This document shows positions 50,990 to 59,650 of a stretch of DNA of 64,000 bases, in pieces. Both the position numbers and the translations under genes were made by a program. The notes beneath the pieces are model-generated. The model ran no database searches. It had not been told where the DNA came from and worked only from the letters and a program-made list of their open reading frames with translations. The DNA is from Collinsella sp. TF05-9AC (GTDB lineage: Bacteria; Actinomycetota; Coriobacteriia; Coriobacteriales; Coriobacteriaceae), in assembly GCF_003438495.1 (NCBI RefSeq), contig NZ_QSSH01000003.1:3993-67992 (forward strand), written 5' to 3'. Each line of letters opens with the position of its first letter. The stretch's first letter is position 1.

Positions 50990-52507
50990 ATGGCGCTCTA
51001 TCTGGGTATTGATATTGGGACAAGCGCCTCTAAAGGCGTTTTAATCGATGATCGATGCAACATCGTTTGCCAAGCCTCTTGTGGACATGAGACGGACAAC
51101 CCGTGTGACGGATGGTACCAGCATGATGCCGAGGCCGTTTGGTGGGGCGATTTTTGCCGCTTGTCGCGCGAGCTGGTGGCGCGATCGGGGGTTAACGCGG
51201 CACAGATCGGATGCGTGGGCCTTTCCGCATTGGGTTGCGACTGTGTGCCGGTCGATACCGAGTGCAACGCGCTGGCGCCCGCGATTTTGTATGGAGTCGA
51301 TGCACGTTCGAAACCGCAGATTGACGAGCTTCTTTCCGAATATGGGACAGATCGCGCACGCGAGCTTTTCGGGCACGATCCCTGTTCGTCAGATATTGCT
51401 CCCAAGATCTTGTGGTTTAAGGAGAATATGCCCGAGGTGCACGAACGTGCCGCGAAGTTCCTGACGGCGTCATCGTTTCTGTGCGCAAAGTTGACGGGGC
51501 GTTTTACGGTGGACCGTTATTTGGCGGAGGATTTTCTTCCCCTATACGACCGCTTCACTTGGAAGGTTGATGCTCGGGAATGTGCTCGTTTCTGCCGGCC
51601 TGACCAGATGGCGGAGGTAATGTCGGCTACCGATATTGCCGGGGTGATTACTCAGCGTGCGGCTGAGGCGACGGGGCTCGCGGCAGGGACACCTGTCTTA
51701 GTGGGAACGGGCGACTCTGGTGCCGAGGCCATTTTGACGGGTGTATTTCGTCCCGGCGATATGATGGTTCAGTTGGGGAGTACGGCGTATTTCATCTATC
51801 TAGCTGATCATATGGTCGATGATGCCCGCCTGTGGCCAGGGACGTTTATCATTCCCGGAACTTACGGGATCTGCGCGGGGACCAATACTGCGGGTGCGCT
51901 CACATCGTGGCTGCGCCAAGAGCTGTATCGCGACGCCGTGGAGGCCGAGGGCCACGGTGGCCCCGATGCATATTCGGTTATGGCGCATGATGCCGCCGGT
52001 GTGGCGCCGGGTGCCGATGGGCTCCTGTGTCTGCCGTACTTTGCGGGGGAGCGCACTCCGCTCAACGATCCCGAGGCGCGTGGCGTCTTCTTTGGCCTGA
52101 CCGGAAGGCATACACGAGCCCATATGGTTCGCGCCGCCTTGGAAGGCGTCGCGTATACCGTTGCATCCCATGTCGACATTATCGAGCGAGAGCATGAACT
52201 GCCAATTGGGCGCATTATGCTTGTCGGAGGCGGAACCAAGAATCCAGTTTGGATGCAGGCTATCGCCGACGTATGCGGGCGCGAGGTCTCGGTTGCCAAG
52301 GTTACGGTGGGCGCATGCTTCGGTGATGCCATCATGGCAGCTCTCGCAGGTGGCGCCTATGCATCATGGGATGAGCTCGCCCAAGTCCTTGGCGTTGCGC
52401 AAACAATCGTGCCTGATATGACTGCCCACGAGTTATATGCGTCGCGCCGTCATATCTTTGACGAATTGTATGCACGCAACCGTGATCTCATGCACGAATT
52501 GGTGTAA
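50990..52507 (+). CDS. FGGY-family carbohydrate kinase, xylulokinase-like
   Basis: A 505-residue sugar kinase. The N-terminal ATPase fold reads YLGIDIGTSASKGVLID, DGWYQHDAEAVWWGD matches the sugar-binding segment, VGTGDSGAEAILTGV the second domain start, and GRIMLVGGGTKNPVWMQAIADV the adenine-binding motif. The closest type by pattern is xylulokinase, but FGGY kinases also act on other ketoses and polyols. It closes the operon. Together with the BtpA and YjbQ proteins it suggests phosphorylation and breakdown of a second sugar, possibly a product of amidohydrolase action. Confidence 0.9.
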   Translation: MALYLGIDIGTSASKGVLIDDRCNIVCQASCGHETDNPCDGWYQHDAEAVWWGDFCRLSRELVARSGVNAAQIGCVGLSALGCDCVPVDTECNALAPAILYGVDARSKPQIDELLSEYGTDRARELFGHDPCSSDIAPKILWFKENMPEVHERAAKFLTASSFLCAKLTGRFTVDRYLAEDFLPLYDRFTWKVDARECARFCRPDQMAEVMSATDIAGVITQRAAEATGLAAGTPVLVGTGDSGAEAILTGVFRPGDMMVQLGSTAYFIYLADHMVDDARLWPGTFIIPGTYGICAGTNTAGALTSWLRQELYRDAVEAEGHGGPDAYSVMAHDAAGVAPGADGLLCLPYFAGERTPLNDPEARGVFFGLTGRHTRAHMVRAALEGVAYTVASHVDIIEREHELPIGRIMLVGGGTKNPVWMQAIADVCGREVSVAKVTVGACFGDAIMAALAGGAYASWDELAQVLGVAQTIVPDMTAHELYASRRHIFDELYARNRDLMHELV

Positions 52508-52588
52508 TGCTGCCGAATTGTACTGTCTTCCAAAATAGGGACTGCGTTGTGCGATTTGCATGCCCCTTGGCATTTTTGCCCACAGGGG

Positions 52589-53371
52589 TTAGCGAAGGTC
52601 AAAAACAGAGTGCGCATTTGTTAAAACTGCCGACTCGATGCGCTTTGCGTCACAGTTTTTGAGTGAGGCGATGCGCATCGAGGTCCTTGCGAGCGATCTG
52701 ATGAGCGACTGCGCGCTTGTTTCTGTGTTTGGTTTGGCTGGCGCATCGGTCTCGAGCAGTAGACGGTCGAGTGGAATCTGCCGGGCATATTCGCGACCGC
52801 GCTTGGTGGCGAGCATACGCTCGTTCACGGAAAAATAGCAGTTTGCGTTTCGCGCGCGGGCGAGTTCGTTCGAAGTGCCGCTAAACCAGTGGAAGATGAT
52901 AGCGGGGGAGTCGGGGTTTGGGATGAGTAGTCCATGCGATTCGAGGACGTCCAGTACGGCTCCTGCCGAACGAACGGCGTGAATTGATATCACGCGCCCG
53001 GTAAGAGGATGCTGCACGAGTGCATCGCAGAGCCGGTTAAGTGCCTGTATTTGTAGCGGCTCACTTCCAGCGAAGCGCGCGGAAAAGTCGAGCCCGACTT
53101 CGCCGATGTAGCGCTCTTGGGCAGCAACTTCGCAAAGCAGATTGACTTCGGCGGGACCGCAGCGGCCGTCGGCGAGCCACCAGGGATGGAGGCCGATGCC
53201 CTTGATGACGGTAGGAAGGCGACGGGTTCGCCCGTGTGCGCTAGCGAAGTCGCGTGGATCGACGCCGCAATCAAATAGACCCAAGCCCAGCGCCGTTGCC
53301 TCATCGGCAACGGCGTCCGGGTGAGCCATTAAATCAAGATGGCAGTGTGCATCAAATAACCGGGACTCCAT
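52589..53371 (-). CDS. TatD-family metal-dependent hydrolase
   Basis: A 260-residue TIM-barrel protein of the TatD DNase family. LFDAHCHLD is the HxH metal motif, GIGLHPWW, YIGEVGLDF and VISIHAV give later ligands, and LLLETDAPAK the catalytic Asp. Members act as 3'-5' exonucleases in DNA repair. The start at ATG 53371 follows GGAGCGCG, 14 bases after the TcdA-like gene stop, so the two form an operon on the minus strand. Confidence 0.9.
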   Translation of the reverse strand: MESRLFDAHCHLDLMAHPDAVADEATALGLGLFDCGVDPRDFASAHGRTRRLPTVIKGIGLHPWWLADGRCGPAEVNLLCEVAAQERYIGEVGLDFSARFAGSEPLQIQALNRLCDALVQHPLTGRVISIHAVRSAGAVLDVLESHGLLIPNPDSPAIIFHWFSGTSNELARARNANCYFSVNERMLATKRGREYARQIPLDRLLLETDAPAKPNTETSAQSLIRSLARTSMRIASLKNCDAKRIESAVLTNAHSVFDLR

Positions 53372-53385
53372 CTCGGCGCGCTCCG

Positions 53386-54180
53386 CTAGTCCAGGCGTTG
53401 GCCGTCGGCGCGCACGCGCTCGGTGCCGCGACCACTGATCTGACGGATAACCTCGCCGGCGATCATCTGGCCCATGATGGGCGGCATAAAGCTGGCGGTT
53501 CCCAGCTCGGTGCGCTCGTGGATGTTGGAAGGGTCGCGGGGCTGTGTCTTAACCGATTCCTCGCAGCTAAACAGTACGTGCAGGCTCTTGATGCCGCGCT
53601 TCTTGCATTCTTTGCGCATAATGCGGCTCATGGGGTCACGTACCGTATCGAAGATGTCGGCAAAGCGGAGGCACTCGGGATGGAGCTTGTTGGCCCCGCC
53701 CATGGAGCTAACCAAACGAATGTCGTGGTCCTGAGCATATTTGGCAATGGTGAGCTTGGCCGAGATGGTGTCGATGGCGTCGACGACGTAGTCGAGCTTG
53801 CCGTCCGTCTGCTCCAAAACGCTCGCGAAGAACTCGTCGATGTTGTCGCTCAGCAGGTATTCGGTGCGTTTGATAACGGTGGCGGCGGGATTAATGTCGT
53901 GGATCATGGCTTCCATAACATCGACCTTGCGCTTGCCGATGGTGCTGTGAAAGGCGATAGCCTGGCGATTGATATTGCTGGGCGCGACGATGTCCTTGTC
54001 CAGAATGACGAAATGACCAATGCCGCCGCGGGCGAGCGCCTCGCAGCAATTGGACCCCACACCTCCGCAGCCGAGCATCAGCACCGTAGCATCGGCGAGC
54101 TTATCGAGTGCCTCGCGGCCCATGATGATCTCGAGCTTGGTGTCGCGTGTCTCGACGAGAGCGGCAGCGGTTTCGGTCAT
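53386..54180 (-). CDS. tcdA: TcdA-like tRNA threonylcarbamoyladenosine dehydratase (ThiF/E1 family)
   Basis: A 264-residue E1-like enzyme. GCGGVGSNCCEALARGGIG is the nucleotide loop, ILDKDIVAPSNINRQ the adenylation site Asp and Arg, and FSCEES the region of a possible catalytic Cys. The GTASFMPPIMGQMIAGEVI helix near the end is typical of TcdA/YgdL, which cyclises t6A37 in tRNA to ct6A. ATG 54180 is chosen because GGAGG sits six bases before it; an ATG at 54186 directly abuts the RBS. Confidence 0.9.
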   Translation of the reverse strand: MTETAAALVETRDTKLEIIMGREALDKLADATVLMLGCGGVGSNCCEALARGGIGHFVILDKDIVAPSNINRQAIAFHSTIGKRKVDVMEAMIHDINPAATVIKRTEYLLSDNIDEFFASVLEQTDGKLDYVVDAIDTISAKLTIAKYAQDHDIRLVSSMGGANKLHPECLRFADIFDTVRDPMSRIMRKECKKRGIKSLHVLFSCEESVKTQPRDPSNIHERTELGTASFMPPIMGQMIAGEVIRQISGRGTERVRADGQRLD

Positions 54181-54294
54181 AGACATCCTCCGATGGGGAA
54201 GCGAATCGTGTTTTAGCTATCGTCATTATAGGTAATCGCCATAGGTTGCGATGGCGTTTACTTTGATGTGGTTTGAAGCATTGCGATTAGATAG

Positions 54295-54324
54295 TTAGAC
54301 AAACATCTAAATATCGAGTATAGT
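54295..54324 (+). promoter_or_regulatory. Promoter and operator of the sdpR/sdpI-like pair
   Basis: TAGACA (54296-54301) and TATAGT (54319-54324) with 17 bases between form a promoter. The 16-bp dyad TTAGACAAACATCTAA (54295-54310) overlaps the -35 and is typical of ArsR-family operators, implying autorepression. Confidence 0.6.
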
Positions 54325-54358
54325 GTGCGCGTCATGAGAGATGATGAGAGGAGGTCTT

Positions 54359-54637
54359 ATGCCGGGAGAGGGTTTTAAGGCGCTTGCCGATCCAACGCGA
54401 CGGCGCATTTTGGAACTGCTGCGCGAGGGCAATTGCACGGCGGGGGAGCTTGCCGAGCATTTCGATATCAGTAAGCCGTCGCTGAGCCATCACTTGGCGA
54501 CGCTCAAAAACGCCGGGTTGGTGACCGACGAACGTCATGGCCAAAACATCGTTTACAGCTTAAACACCACCGTCATGCAGGACTTGATCGGCTGGTTTAT
54601 GGGCTTTACAAACACGGAAGGTGATAAGGATGAATAA
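54359..54637 (+). CDS. ArsR-family autorepressor, SdpR-like
   Basis: A 92-residue winged-helix repressor: FKALADPTRRRILELLREGNCTAGELAEHF, then ISKPSLSHHLATLKNAGLVTDERHGQNIVYSLN. It lacks metal-binding cysteines, as SdpR does. ATG 54359 follows GAGGAGG. The next gene, sdpI-like, overlaps its stop by eight bases. In Bacillus the SdpI membrane protein senses a toxin peptide and sequesters SdpR, derepressing the pair; the same logic may apply here. Confidence 0.88.
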   Translation: MPGEGFKALADPTRRRILELLREGNCTAGELAEHFDISKPSLSHHLATLKNAGLVTDERHGQNIVYSLNTTVMQDLIGWFMGFTNTEGDKDE

Positions 54638-55334
54638 CGAAAACAAGGGCATTCACCCCACGGGGGTATCGTCGCGCGTGTGGATTGCGCTGGTCGCTCT
54701 GTGCGTCGCCAATGTCGTAGCGCACCTCATGGTGATGCCGAGCTTGCCTGCGCAGATTCCCACGCACTGGGGCGCGAACGGCGCCGTCGACGGTTGGGGT
54801 CCTAGCTGGATGGCCTCCGCGCTCGGCGTGCTGCCTCTGGCGCTTCTCGCAATGTTCTGCGTGGTGCCGCGCATCGACCCCAAAGGTGAGGCATATCGAA
54901 CCTCGGGCAAGTTCTACCAGGGCTTCGTAATCGCCTTCACCTTGTTCATGTGCGCCATAAGCTGGCTGGGAGAGCTTACGGTCTGGGGCGTGGTGCCGGC
55001 GGTCGGTTCGGTTAACGTGCTTATTTCCGGTGTTGTCGGTTTGCTGTTCATCGGCGTAGGCAACTACTTGCCGCGTGTGAAGCAGAACTATACGCTCGGT
55101 ATCAAGACACCTTGGGCGCTTGCCGATCCCGAGAACTGGCGCCGTACGCAGCGTTTTGGCGGCGCCTGCTTTATGGTGCTGGGTATTGGCCTGATTGTGA
55201 TGGGCGTGGCAGGCAGCGTGCTTTCGAGTGAAGTCGTCGCCGCGGTGATTGCGGCTCTGGCGTTTGGTTCGGTTGGAGCCGTCTACGTCTACTCGTATCT
55301 GTTGTGGCGCAAATCGCAGCGAGCCGCTCGTTAA
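54630..55334 (+). CDS. SdpI/DUF1648-family membrane protein
   Basis: A 234-residue membrane protein with about six hydrophobic segments. MPSLPAQIPTHWGANGAVDGWG is the DUF1648 signature, and YTLGIKTPWALADPENWRRTQRFGG is the SdpI signature around residue 155-180. SdpI gives immunity to the SDP killing peptide in Bacillus. No sdpABC toxin genes are present here, so it may protect against peptides of other cells or have a general envelope role. It starts inside the repressor gene's end, a translational-coupling layout. Confidence 0.9.
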   Translation: MNNENKGIHPTGVSSRVWIALVALCVANVVAHLMVMPSLPAQIPTHWGANGAVDGWGPSWMASALGVLPLALLAMFCVVPRIDPKGEAYRTSGKFYQGFVIAFTLFMCAISWLGELTVWGVVPAVGSVNVLISGVVGLLFIGVGNYLPRVKQNYTLGIKTPWALADPENWRRTQRFGGACFMVLGIGLIVMGVAGSVLSSEVVAAVIAALAFGSVGAVYVYSYLLWRKSQRAAR

Positions 55335-55518
55335 GGTTGCGGAAAACTAGCGTATGCAGTTCATAGTATGTTCCGGGGGACTTTTCCCAGGTAGTATTAG
55401 GGGGTGTGGGCAACCATGCCCCTTTTTCGTTACGTTTCAGAGCTGGTTTTCTCATTTCGTTTCCACTAAAGCGAATCAAGAATAGGGAAACAGCAGGTAG
55501 AAAGGATAGAACAGACAT

Positions 55519-57198
55519 ATGGCGGAGTTTATCTACCAGATGTATCAGGCTCGCAAGGCCCATGGCGACAAGGTGATCCTTGACGACGTGACCCTGAGCT
55601 TCTACCCCGGTGCCAAGATCGGCGTCGTGGGCCCCAACGGTATGGGCAAGTCGACCCTGCTCAAGATCATGGCCGGCATCGAGGAGGTCTCCAACGGCGA
55701 TGCCAGGCTCACCCCCGGCTACACCGTAGGCATCCTGCAGCAGGAGCCGCCGCTCGACGACGACAAGACCGTTATCGAGAACGTGCGCATGGCGTTTGGC
55801 GATATGATCGCCAAGGTCGATCGCTTCAATAAGATCGGCGAGGAGATGTGCGGCCCGGATTGCGACATGGACGCCCTCATGGCCGAGATGGGCAAGCTCC
55901 AGGACGAGATTGATGCCGCCGACGGCTGGGATATCGATTCCAAGCTCGGCCAGGCCATGGACGCCCTGCAGCTGCCCGATTCCGACATGCCGGTCAACGT
56001 GCTTTCCGGCGGCGAGCGCCGCCGCGTGGCCCTGTGCAAGCTGCTGCTCGAGGCTCCCGACCTGCTGCTGCTCGACGAGCCCACGAACCACCTGGACGCC
56101 GAGTCGATCCTGTGGCTCGAGCACTTCCTGCACAACTACCAGGGCGCGGTGCTTGCCGTCACGCACGATCGCTACTTCCTGGATAACGTTGCCGAGTGGA
56201 TCTGCGAGGTCGACCGCGGCCACCTCTATCCCTACAAGGGCAACTACTCCACGTATCTGGAGACCAAGGCTGCCCGTATCGAGGCGCAGGGCAACCGCGA
56301 TGCCAAGCTCGCCAAGCGCATGGAGGCCGAGCTCGAGTGGGTACGCAGCTCGCCCAAGGCTCGCCAGGCCAAGAACAAGGCCCGTCTGGCTCGCTACGAG
56401 GAGATGGAGGCCGAGGCCCGCGCAAGCCAGAAGCTCGACTGGACTGACATTCGCATTCCTGTGGGCCCGCGTCTGGGCAACAAGGTGCTCGAGGCCCATC
56501 ACCTGCACAAAGAGTTCGATGGCCGCGTGCTTATCGACGACCTTTCGTTCACCCTGCCGCGCAACGGCATCGTGGGCGTCATCGGCCCCAACGGCGTCGG
56601 TAAGACCACGCTGTTCAAGACGATTGTGGGTCTGGAGCCGCTGAGTTCGGGCGAGCTCGAGGTGGGCGAGACCGTCAAGATTTCTTACGTCGACCAGAAC
56701 CGTTCCGGCATCGACCCCGATAAGAACCTATGGGAGGTCGTCTCGGACGGCCTGGACCACATGATGGTCGGCGAGACCGAGGTTCCGAGCCGCGCTTATG
56801 TGGCGAGCTTTGGCTTTAAGGGCCAGGACCAGCAGAAGCGCGCTGGCGTGCTCTCCGGTGGCGAGCGCAACCGTCTGAACTTGGCGCTTACGCTCAAGCA
56901 GGGCGGCAACTTGCTGCTCCTCGACGAGCCCACGAACGACCTCGACGTCGAGACGCTGTCTTCGCTCGAAGCGGCGCTGCTCGAGTTCCCGGGCTGCTCG
57001 GTGGTCATTAGCCACGATCGTATGTTCCTGGACCGCGTCGCCACGCACATTCTGGCGTGGGAGGGCACCGACGAGAATCCGGGCAACTGGTATTGGTTCG
57101 AGGGCAATTTCGAGGCCTATCAGGCCAACCGTATCGAGCGCCTGGGCGAGGACGCAGCCCAGCCGCATCGTATTCACCGCAAGCTGACGCGCGATTAG
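55519..57198 (+). CDS. ettA: Energy-dependent translational throttle ABC-F ATPase
   Basis: A 559-residue ABC-F protein with two ATPase domains and no membrane part. Domain 1 has GPNGMGKST, LSGGERRRVALC and LLLLDEPTNHLDAES. The linker is rich in charged residues (RMEAELEWVRSSPKARQAK). Domain 2 has GPNGVGKTT, LSGGERNRLNLAL and LLLLDEPTNDLD. The start (YQMYQARKAHGDK) and length fit EttA, which binds the ribosomal E site and gates translation by ATP/ADP ratio. It has its own terminator. Confidence 0.93.
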   Translation: MAEFIYQMYQARKAHGDKVILDDVTLSFYPGAKIGVVGPNGMGKSTLLKIMAGIEEVSNGDARLTPGYTVGILQQEPPLDDDKTVIENVRMAFGDMIAKVDRFNKIGEEMCGPDCDMDALMAEMGKLQDEIDAADGWDIDSKLGQAMDALQLPDSDMPVNVLSGGERRRVALCKLLLEAPDLLLLDEPTNHLDAESILWLEHFLHNYQGAVLAVTHDRYFLDNVAEWICEVDRGHLYPYKGNYSTYLETKAARIEAQGNRDAKLAKRMEAELEWVRSSPKARQAKNKARLARYEEMEAEARASQKLDWTDIRIPVGPRLGNKVLEAHHLHKEFDGRVLIDDLSFTLPRNGIVGVIGPNGVGKTTLFKTIVGLEPLSSGELEVGETVKISYVDQNRSGIDPDKNLWEVVSDGLDHMMVGETEVPSRAYVASFGFKGQDQQKRAGVLSGGERNRLNLALTLKQGGNLLLLDEPTNDLDVETLSSLEAALLEFPGCSVVISHDRMFLDRVATHILAWEGTDENPGNWYWFEGNFEAYQANRIERLGEDAAQPHRIHRKLTRD

Positions 57199-57221
57199 TC
57201 GAGCTCAGGTGACCTAACGAG

Positions 57222-57258
57222 AAAGGGACGATAACCTTGAGGGTTATCGTCCCTTTTT
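57222..57258. terminator. ettA terminator, bidirectional
   Basis: A 15-bp perfect stem (AAAGGGACGATAACC / GGTTATCGTCCCTTT) with a five-base loop and T run. It overlaps the end of the convergent gene at 57260. Confidence 0.93.
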
Positions 57259-57259
57259 G

Positions 57260-58567
57260 TTACTTGGTAGAAGGCTCGACTTTATCGATGGTCCAGGCGG
57301 CTCCGAGACCGCCGGTGGTGTTGCGGCGGATGCGCACGGTGACTTCGTGGCGCTCGCCGGCTTGCGTGTAGCGCAGAGGGAAGCTTGCGCGGTTTCGCGC
57401 GGCCTCGATGGTACCGCGCTCGCGGGCGATCCAGTAGTACTCGCCGACGATGCCGAGCGTGTCGGCGCCGTAGGGGAGATAGGTTGACAGCTGGTGCAGA
57501 AGCGGGCCGGGACAGAAGACCTCGGTTGCGAAATCGACGGGGAAGTCCTCGGGGATGGCGGGCGCTGCAGGTGCGGGGGTTGGGGCCGCTGCGGGTGCCG
57601 AAGCCGGTGCAGGTGCGGGAATTTGGTCGCAAGCAGAGGTGGGCACGGACTCGATGACGGGTGCGGGCTCCGGCGTCGTTTTCGGCTTGATTGTGGAATC
57701 TGCGGGCTTCACGGTGACGGGCGCGTCTGCAGCTGCAGTTTCAACCTCAACCTGCGTCGCGTTCTCGTTTTCAACGCTCGACTTTGCCTCGACCGGCGTG
57801 GAGGCCATGGTGGTGATGCCGGCATTGGCGTTCTCGGGGTCATAGACGACCGTGAGCGAGATGGCGGGCTGCGGCGTCTCGGGCTCCGGCACCGACTCGG
57901 CAGCGCCTTGATCGGCGGGCTCGTCAGACTGATCGTCCTCGGCCTCGTCGCCAAAGACATCGCTGTTTTGGAACGCAGACGTCTCGGGCTGGCCAGCGGC
58001 TTCTTCGGTTGTCGACTTGGGAGCTTCGTTGAGCTCCACAGTGGCTTCCTGCTCGGATATGACTTTGGGATTGGTCGTGGCGGCGATTTCGGTTTCGGCT
58101 TCTGCTGTTACCTCAATAGCGATTTCGATCTCTGTCTCGGGCTCGGGTTCCGGCGCGGCGTCAACCATGGCTTCGGGCTCGGGACGCTTAACGTGCTTGG
58201 GGCGCACGGCCTTGAGGTCCTTCTCGCCGCGCTTTTTCTTTTTGTAGGACTGCTTGGCTCCTTTGGTTGCCTTGGGCTTGTCCTCGCCCTTGGCAAGGGC
58301 GGCATCCCAGGCCTCGTTGGCGATGACGGTGGCATACAGGCGACCGCCCTTAAAGACGGTCAGCTTGATGCAGTCATCGAGCTCCTCGAGCAGCTCGCGC
58401 GTGGACTCGAAGCCCAGGTCATAAGCGGCCATGTCGCCGGCGGCGAGCGTCTCCTCGACCTGCGTCATAAACGTTTGCTTGCCGCACCCAATCGCATCGC
58501 GCAGCAGACGATATAGATAGATGTGGTTGCCCAGCGATAGCGTGGGCTTAACTATTGTCTTGCTCAT
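57260..58567 (-). CDS. Unknown protein with LOTUS-like N-terminus and long acidic linker
   Basis: A 435-residue cytoplasmic protein of unknown function. Residues about 1-95 (FESTRELLEELDDCIKLTVF, GGRLYATVIANEAW) resemble a small winged helix of the OST-HTH/LOTUS type. A basic patch (KQSYKKKKRGEKD) and about 200 residues of Glu/Pro/Ala/Thr-rich low-complexity sequence follow. A compact C-terminal domain (about 350-435, VFCPGPLLHQLSTYLPYGAD then YYWIARERGTIEAARNR) closes it. The two folded ends joined by a disordered linker suggest a scaffold or RNA-binding role. ATG 58567 follows GAGGAG. Confidence 0.65.
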   Translation of the reverse strand: MSKTIVKPTLSLGNHIYLYRLLRDAIGCGKQTFMTQVEETLAAGDMAAYDLGFESTRELLEELDDCIKLTVFKGGRLYATVIANEAWDAALAKGEDKPKATKGAKQSYKKKKRGEKDLKAVRPKHVKRPEPEAMVDAAPEPEPETEIEIAIEVTAEAETEIAATTNPKVISEQEATVELNEAPKSTTEEAAGQPETSAFQNSDVFGDEAEDDQSDEPADQGAAESVPEPETPQPAISLTVVYDPENANAGITTMASTPVEAKSSVENENATQVEVETAAADAPVTVKPADSTIKPKTTPEPAPVIESVPTSACDQIPAPAPASAPAAAPTPAPAAPAIPEDFPVDFATEVFCPGPLLHQLSTYLPYGADTLGIVGEYYWIARERGTIEAARNRASFPLRYTQAGERHEVTVRIRRNTTGGLGAAWTIDKVEPSTK

Positions 58568-58638
58568 GGCAAATCTCCTCTTTACACACCAAAGCATCTT
58601 ACCATCGCACGGGGCGTGCCACCTCGGCGCCCAAGGCA

Positions 58639-58671
58639 AACGGGCGCGACCGTTGCCGGTTCGCGCCCGTT
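58639..58671 (-). terminator. Hairpin after the gene at 58706
   Basis: AACGGGCGCGA and TCGCGCCCGTT give 11 perfect pairs around an 11-base loop, followed on the minus strand by GTTTGCC. It probably ends the transcript of the membrane protein gene. Confidence 0.65.
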
Positions 58672-58705
58672 ATACAGGTCGGTTATCTATGAGAGGCAAA
58701 CGTGC

Positions 58706-59650
58706 TTAGTTGCCCGACGCCGTGCCTTGGCTCGAGCTGTCAGATGCCGTGCCGGACGCGGTTCCGCTCGAGCTGTTAGTGCTGCTGTTGTCGGTAGATC
58801 CCGTGCCCGATGTATTGTCGCTTGTCTGGTCGCCCGTGCTCGGCTGCGAGCTGTCAGTCGTTTGGCTTGAGTCGGTCGTGCCGGATTGCGTGCCGCTGTT
58901 GTTCACGGAAGAATCGACGCCCTGCGATTGATCGGGGGTGTTCGAGGACGAGTCGGTGGATGCGGAGGTGCCCTGCGAGTCGTCCTGCTGGCTTTGCGAT
59001 TGACCAGTGCTATCCGCGTCGTGCTCGGTCGTGCGCGACGACAGAATCGGCTCGGGGCGCTCGCCCAGACCCTCACCGGCGGTGGTGATAAGGATGGCGC
59101 CGGTGCAGGCGATGACCGCGACGATGGCGATGGCGATCGAGAAGATGATGACCTTCTTTTGCGTCTGGCTGCGCTCTGCCGCCGCCTTGGCGCGCAAGCT
59201 GTTGGGGGCAACGCGCGCCGTGGTCGCGCGCCCCGCAATCTGGCGCATCTCTTGCGTAGTCGCGGCGCCGCCCAGGTGTTCCTTGGCATCAAACTCAACA
59301 GGCTCATAGGCGCCGGCGGGGTAGTCGACGTCGGCGTGCGTACCTTTGAGGGCTTTGGCGCTGGCAGAGATAAAGTGGCGGTAGACCTGCGAGGACACAA
59401 CGGTGATGACCGAGCTCACGGCGGCGCCAATTACTGAACCTGCGATACCAATCTTGGAAGCAAGCGCGACGCTTGTGGCGGCTGCTGCGGCGCCGGCGAT
59501 GATCTGGGGAATGGAAATGTCATCGAACAGGCCCTTTTTGGGCGCGATGGCCATGGTCTGTCCGATGGAATGGTTTTCGTGAACGCCGTTGTTGAGCGCG
59601 GCTGGTGTCATGACGCGCGTGCGCGGCGCGTCGGTGTACTTGGTTGTCAT
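58706..59650 (-). CDS. Membrane protein with Ser/Thr/Gly-rich C-terminal tail
   Basis: A 314-residue protein without recognised family. Residues about 45-85 (IIAGAAAAATSVALASKIGIAG and following) are hydrophobic, and a clear membrane segment lies near 165-190 (VIIFSIAIAIVAVIACTGAIL). The C-terminal 110 residues are almost entirely Ser, Thr, Gly, Asp, Asn and Gln, a low-complexity tail probably outside the cell. GGGAGGG precedes ATG 59650. It may be an envelope stalk or spacer protein. The repetitive tail may vary between strains. Confidence 0.65.
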   Translation of the reverse strand: MTTKYTDAPRTRVMTPAALNNGVHENHSIGQTMAIAPKKGLFDDISIPQIIAGAAAAATSVALASKIGIAGSVIGAAVSSVITVVSSQVYRHFISASAKALKGTHADVDYPAGAYEPVEFDAKEHLGGAATTQEMRQIAGRATTARVAPNSLRAKAAAERSQTQKKVIIFSIAIAIVAVIACTGAILITTAGEGLGERPEPILSSRTTEHDADSTGQSQSQQDDSQGTSASTDSSSNTPDQSQGVDSSVNNSGTQSGTTDSSQTTDSSQPSTGDQTSDNTSGTGSTDNSSTNSSSGTASGTASDSSSQGTASGN

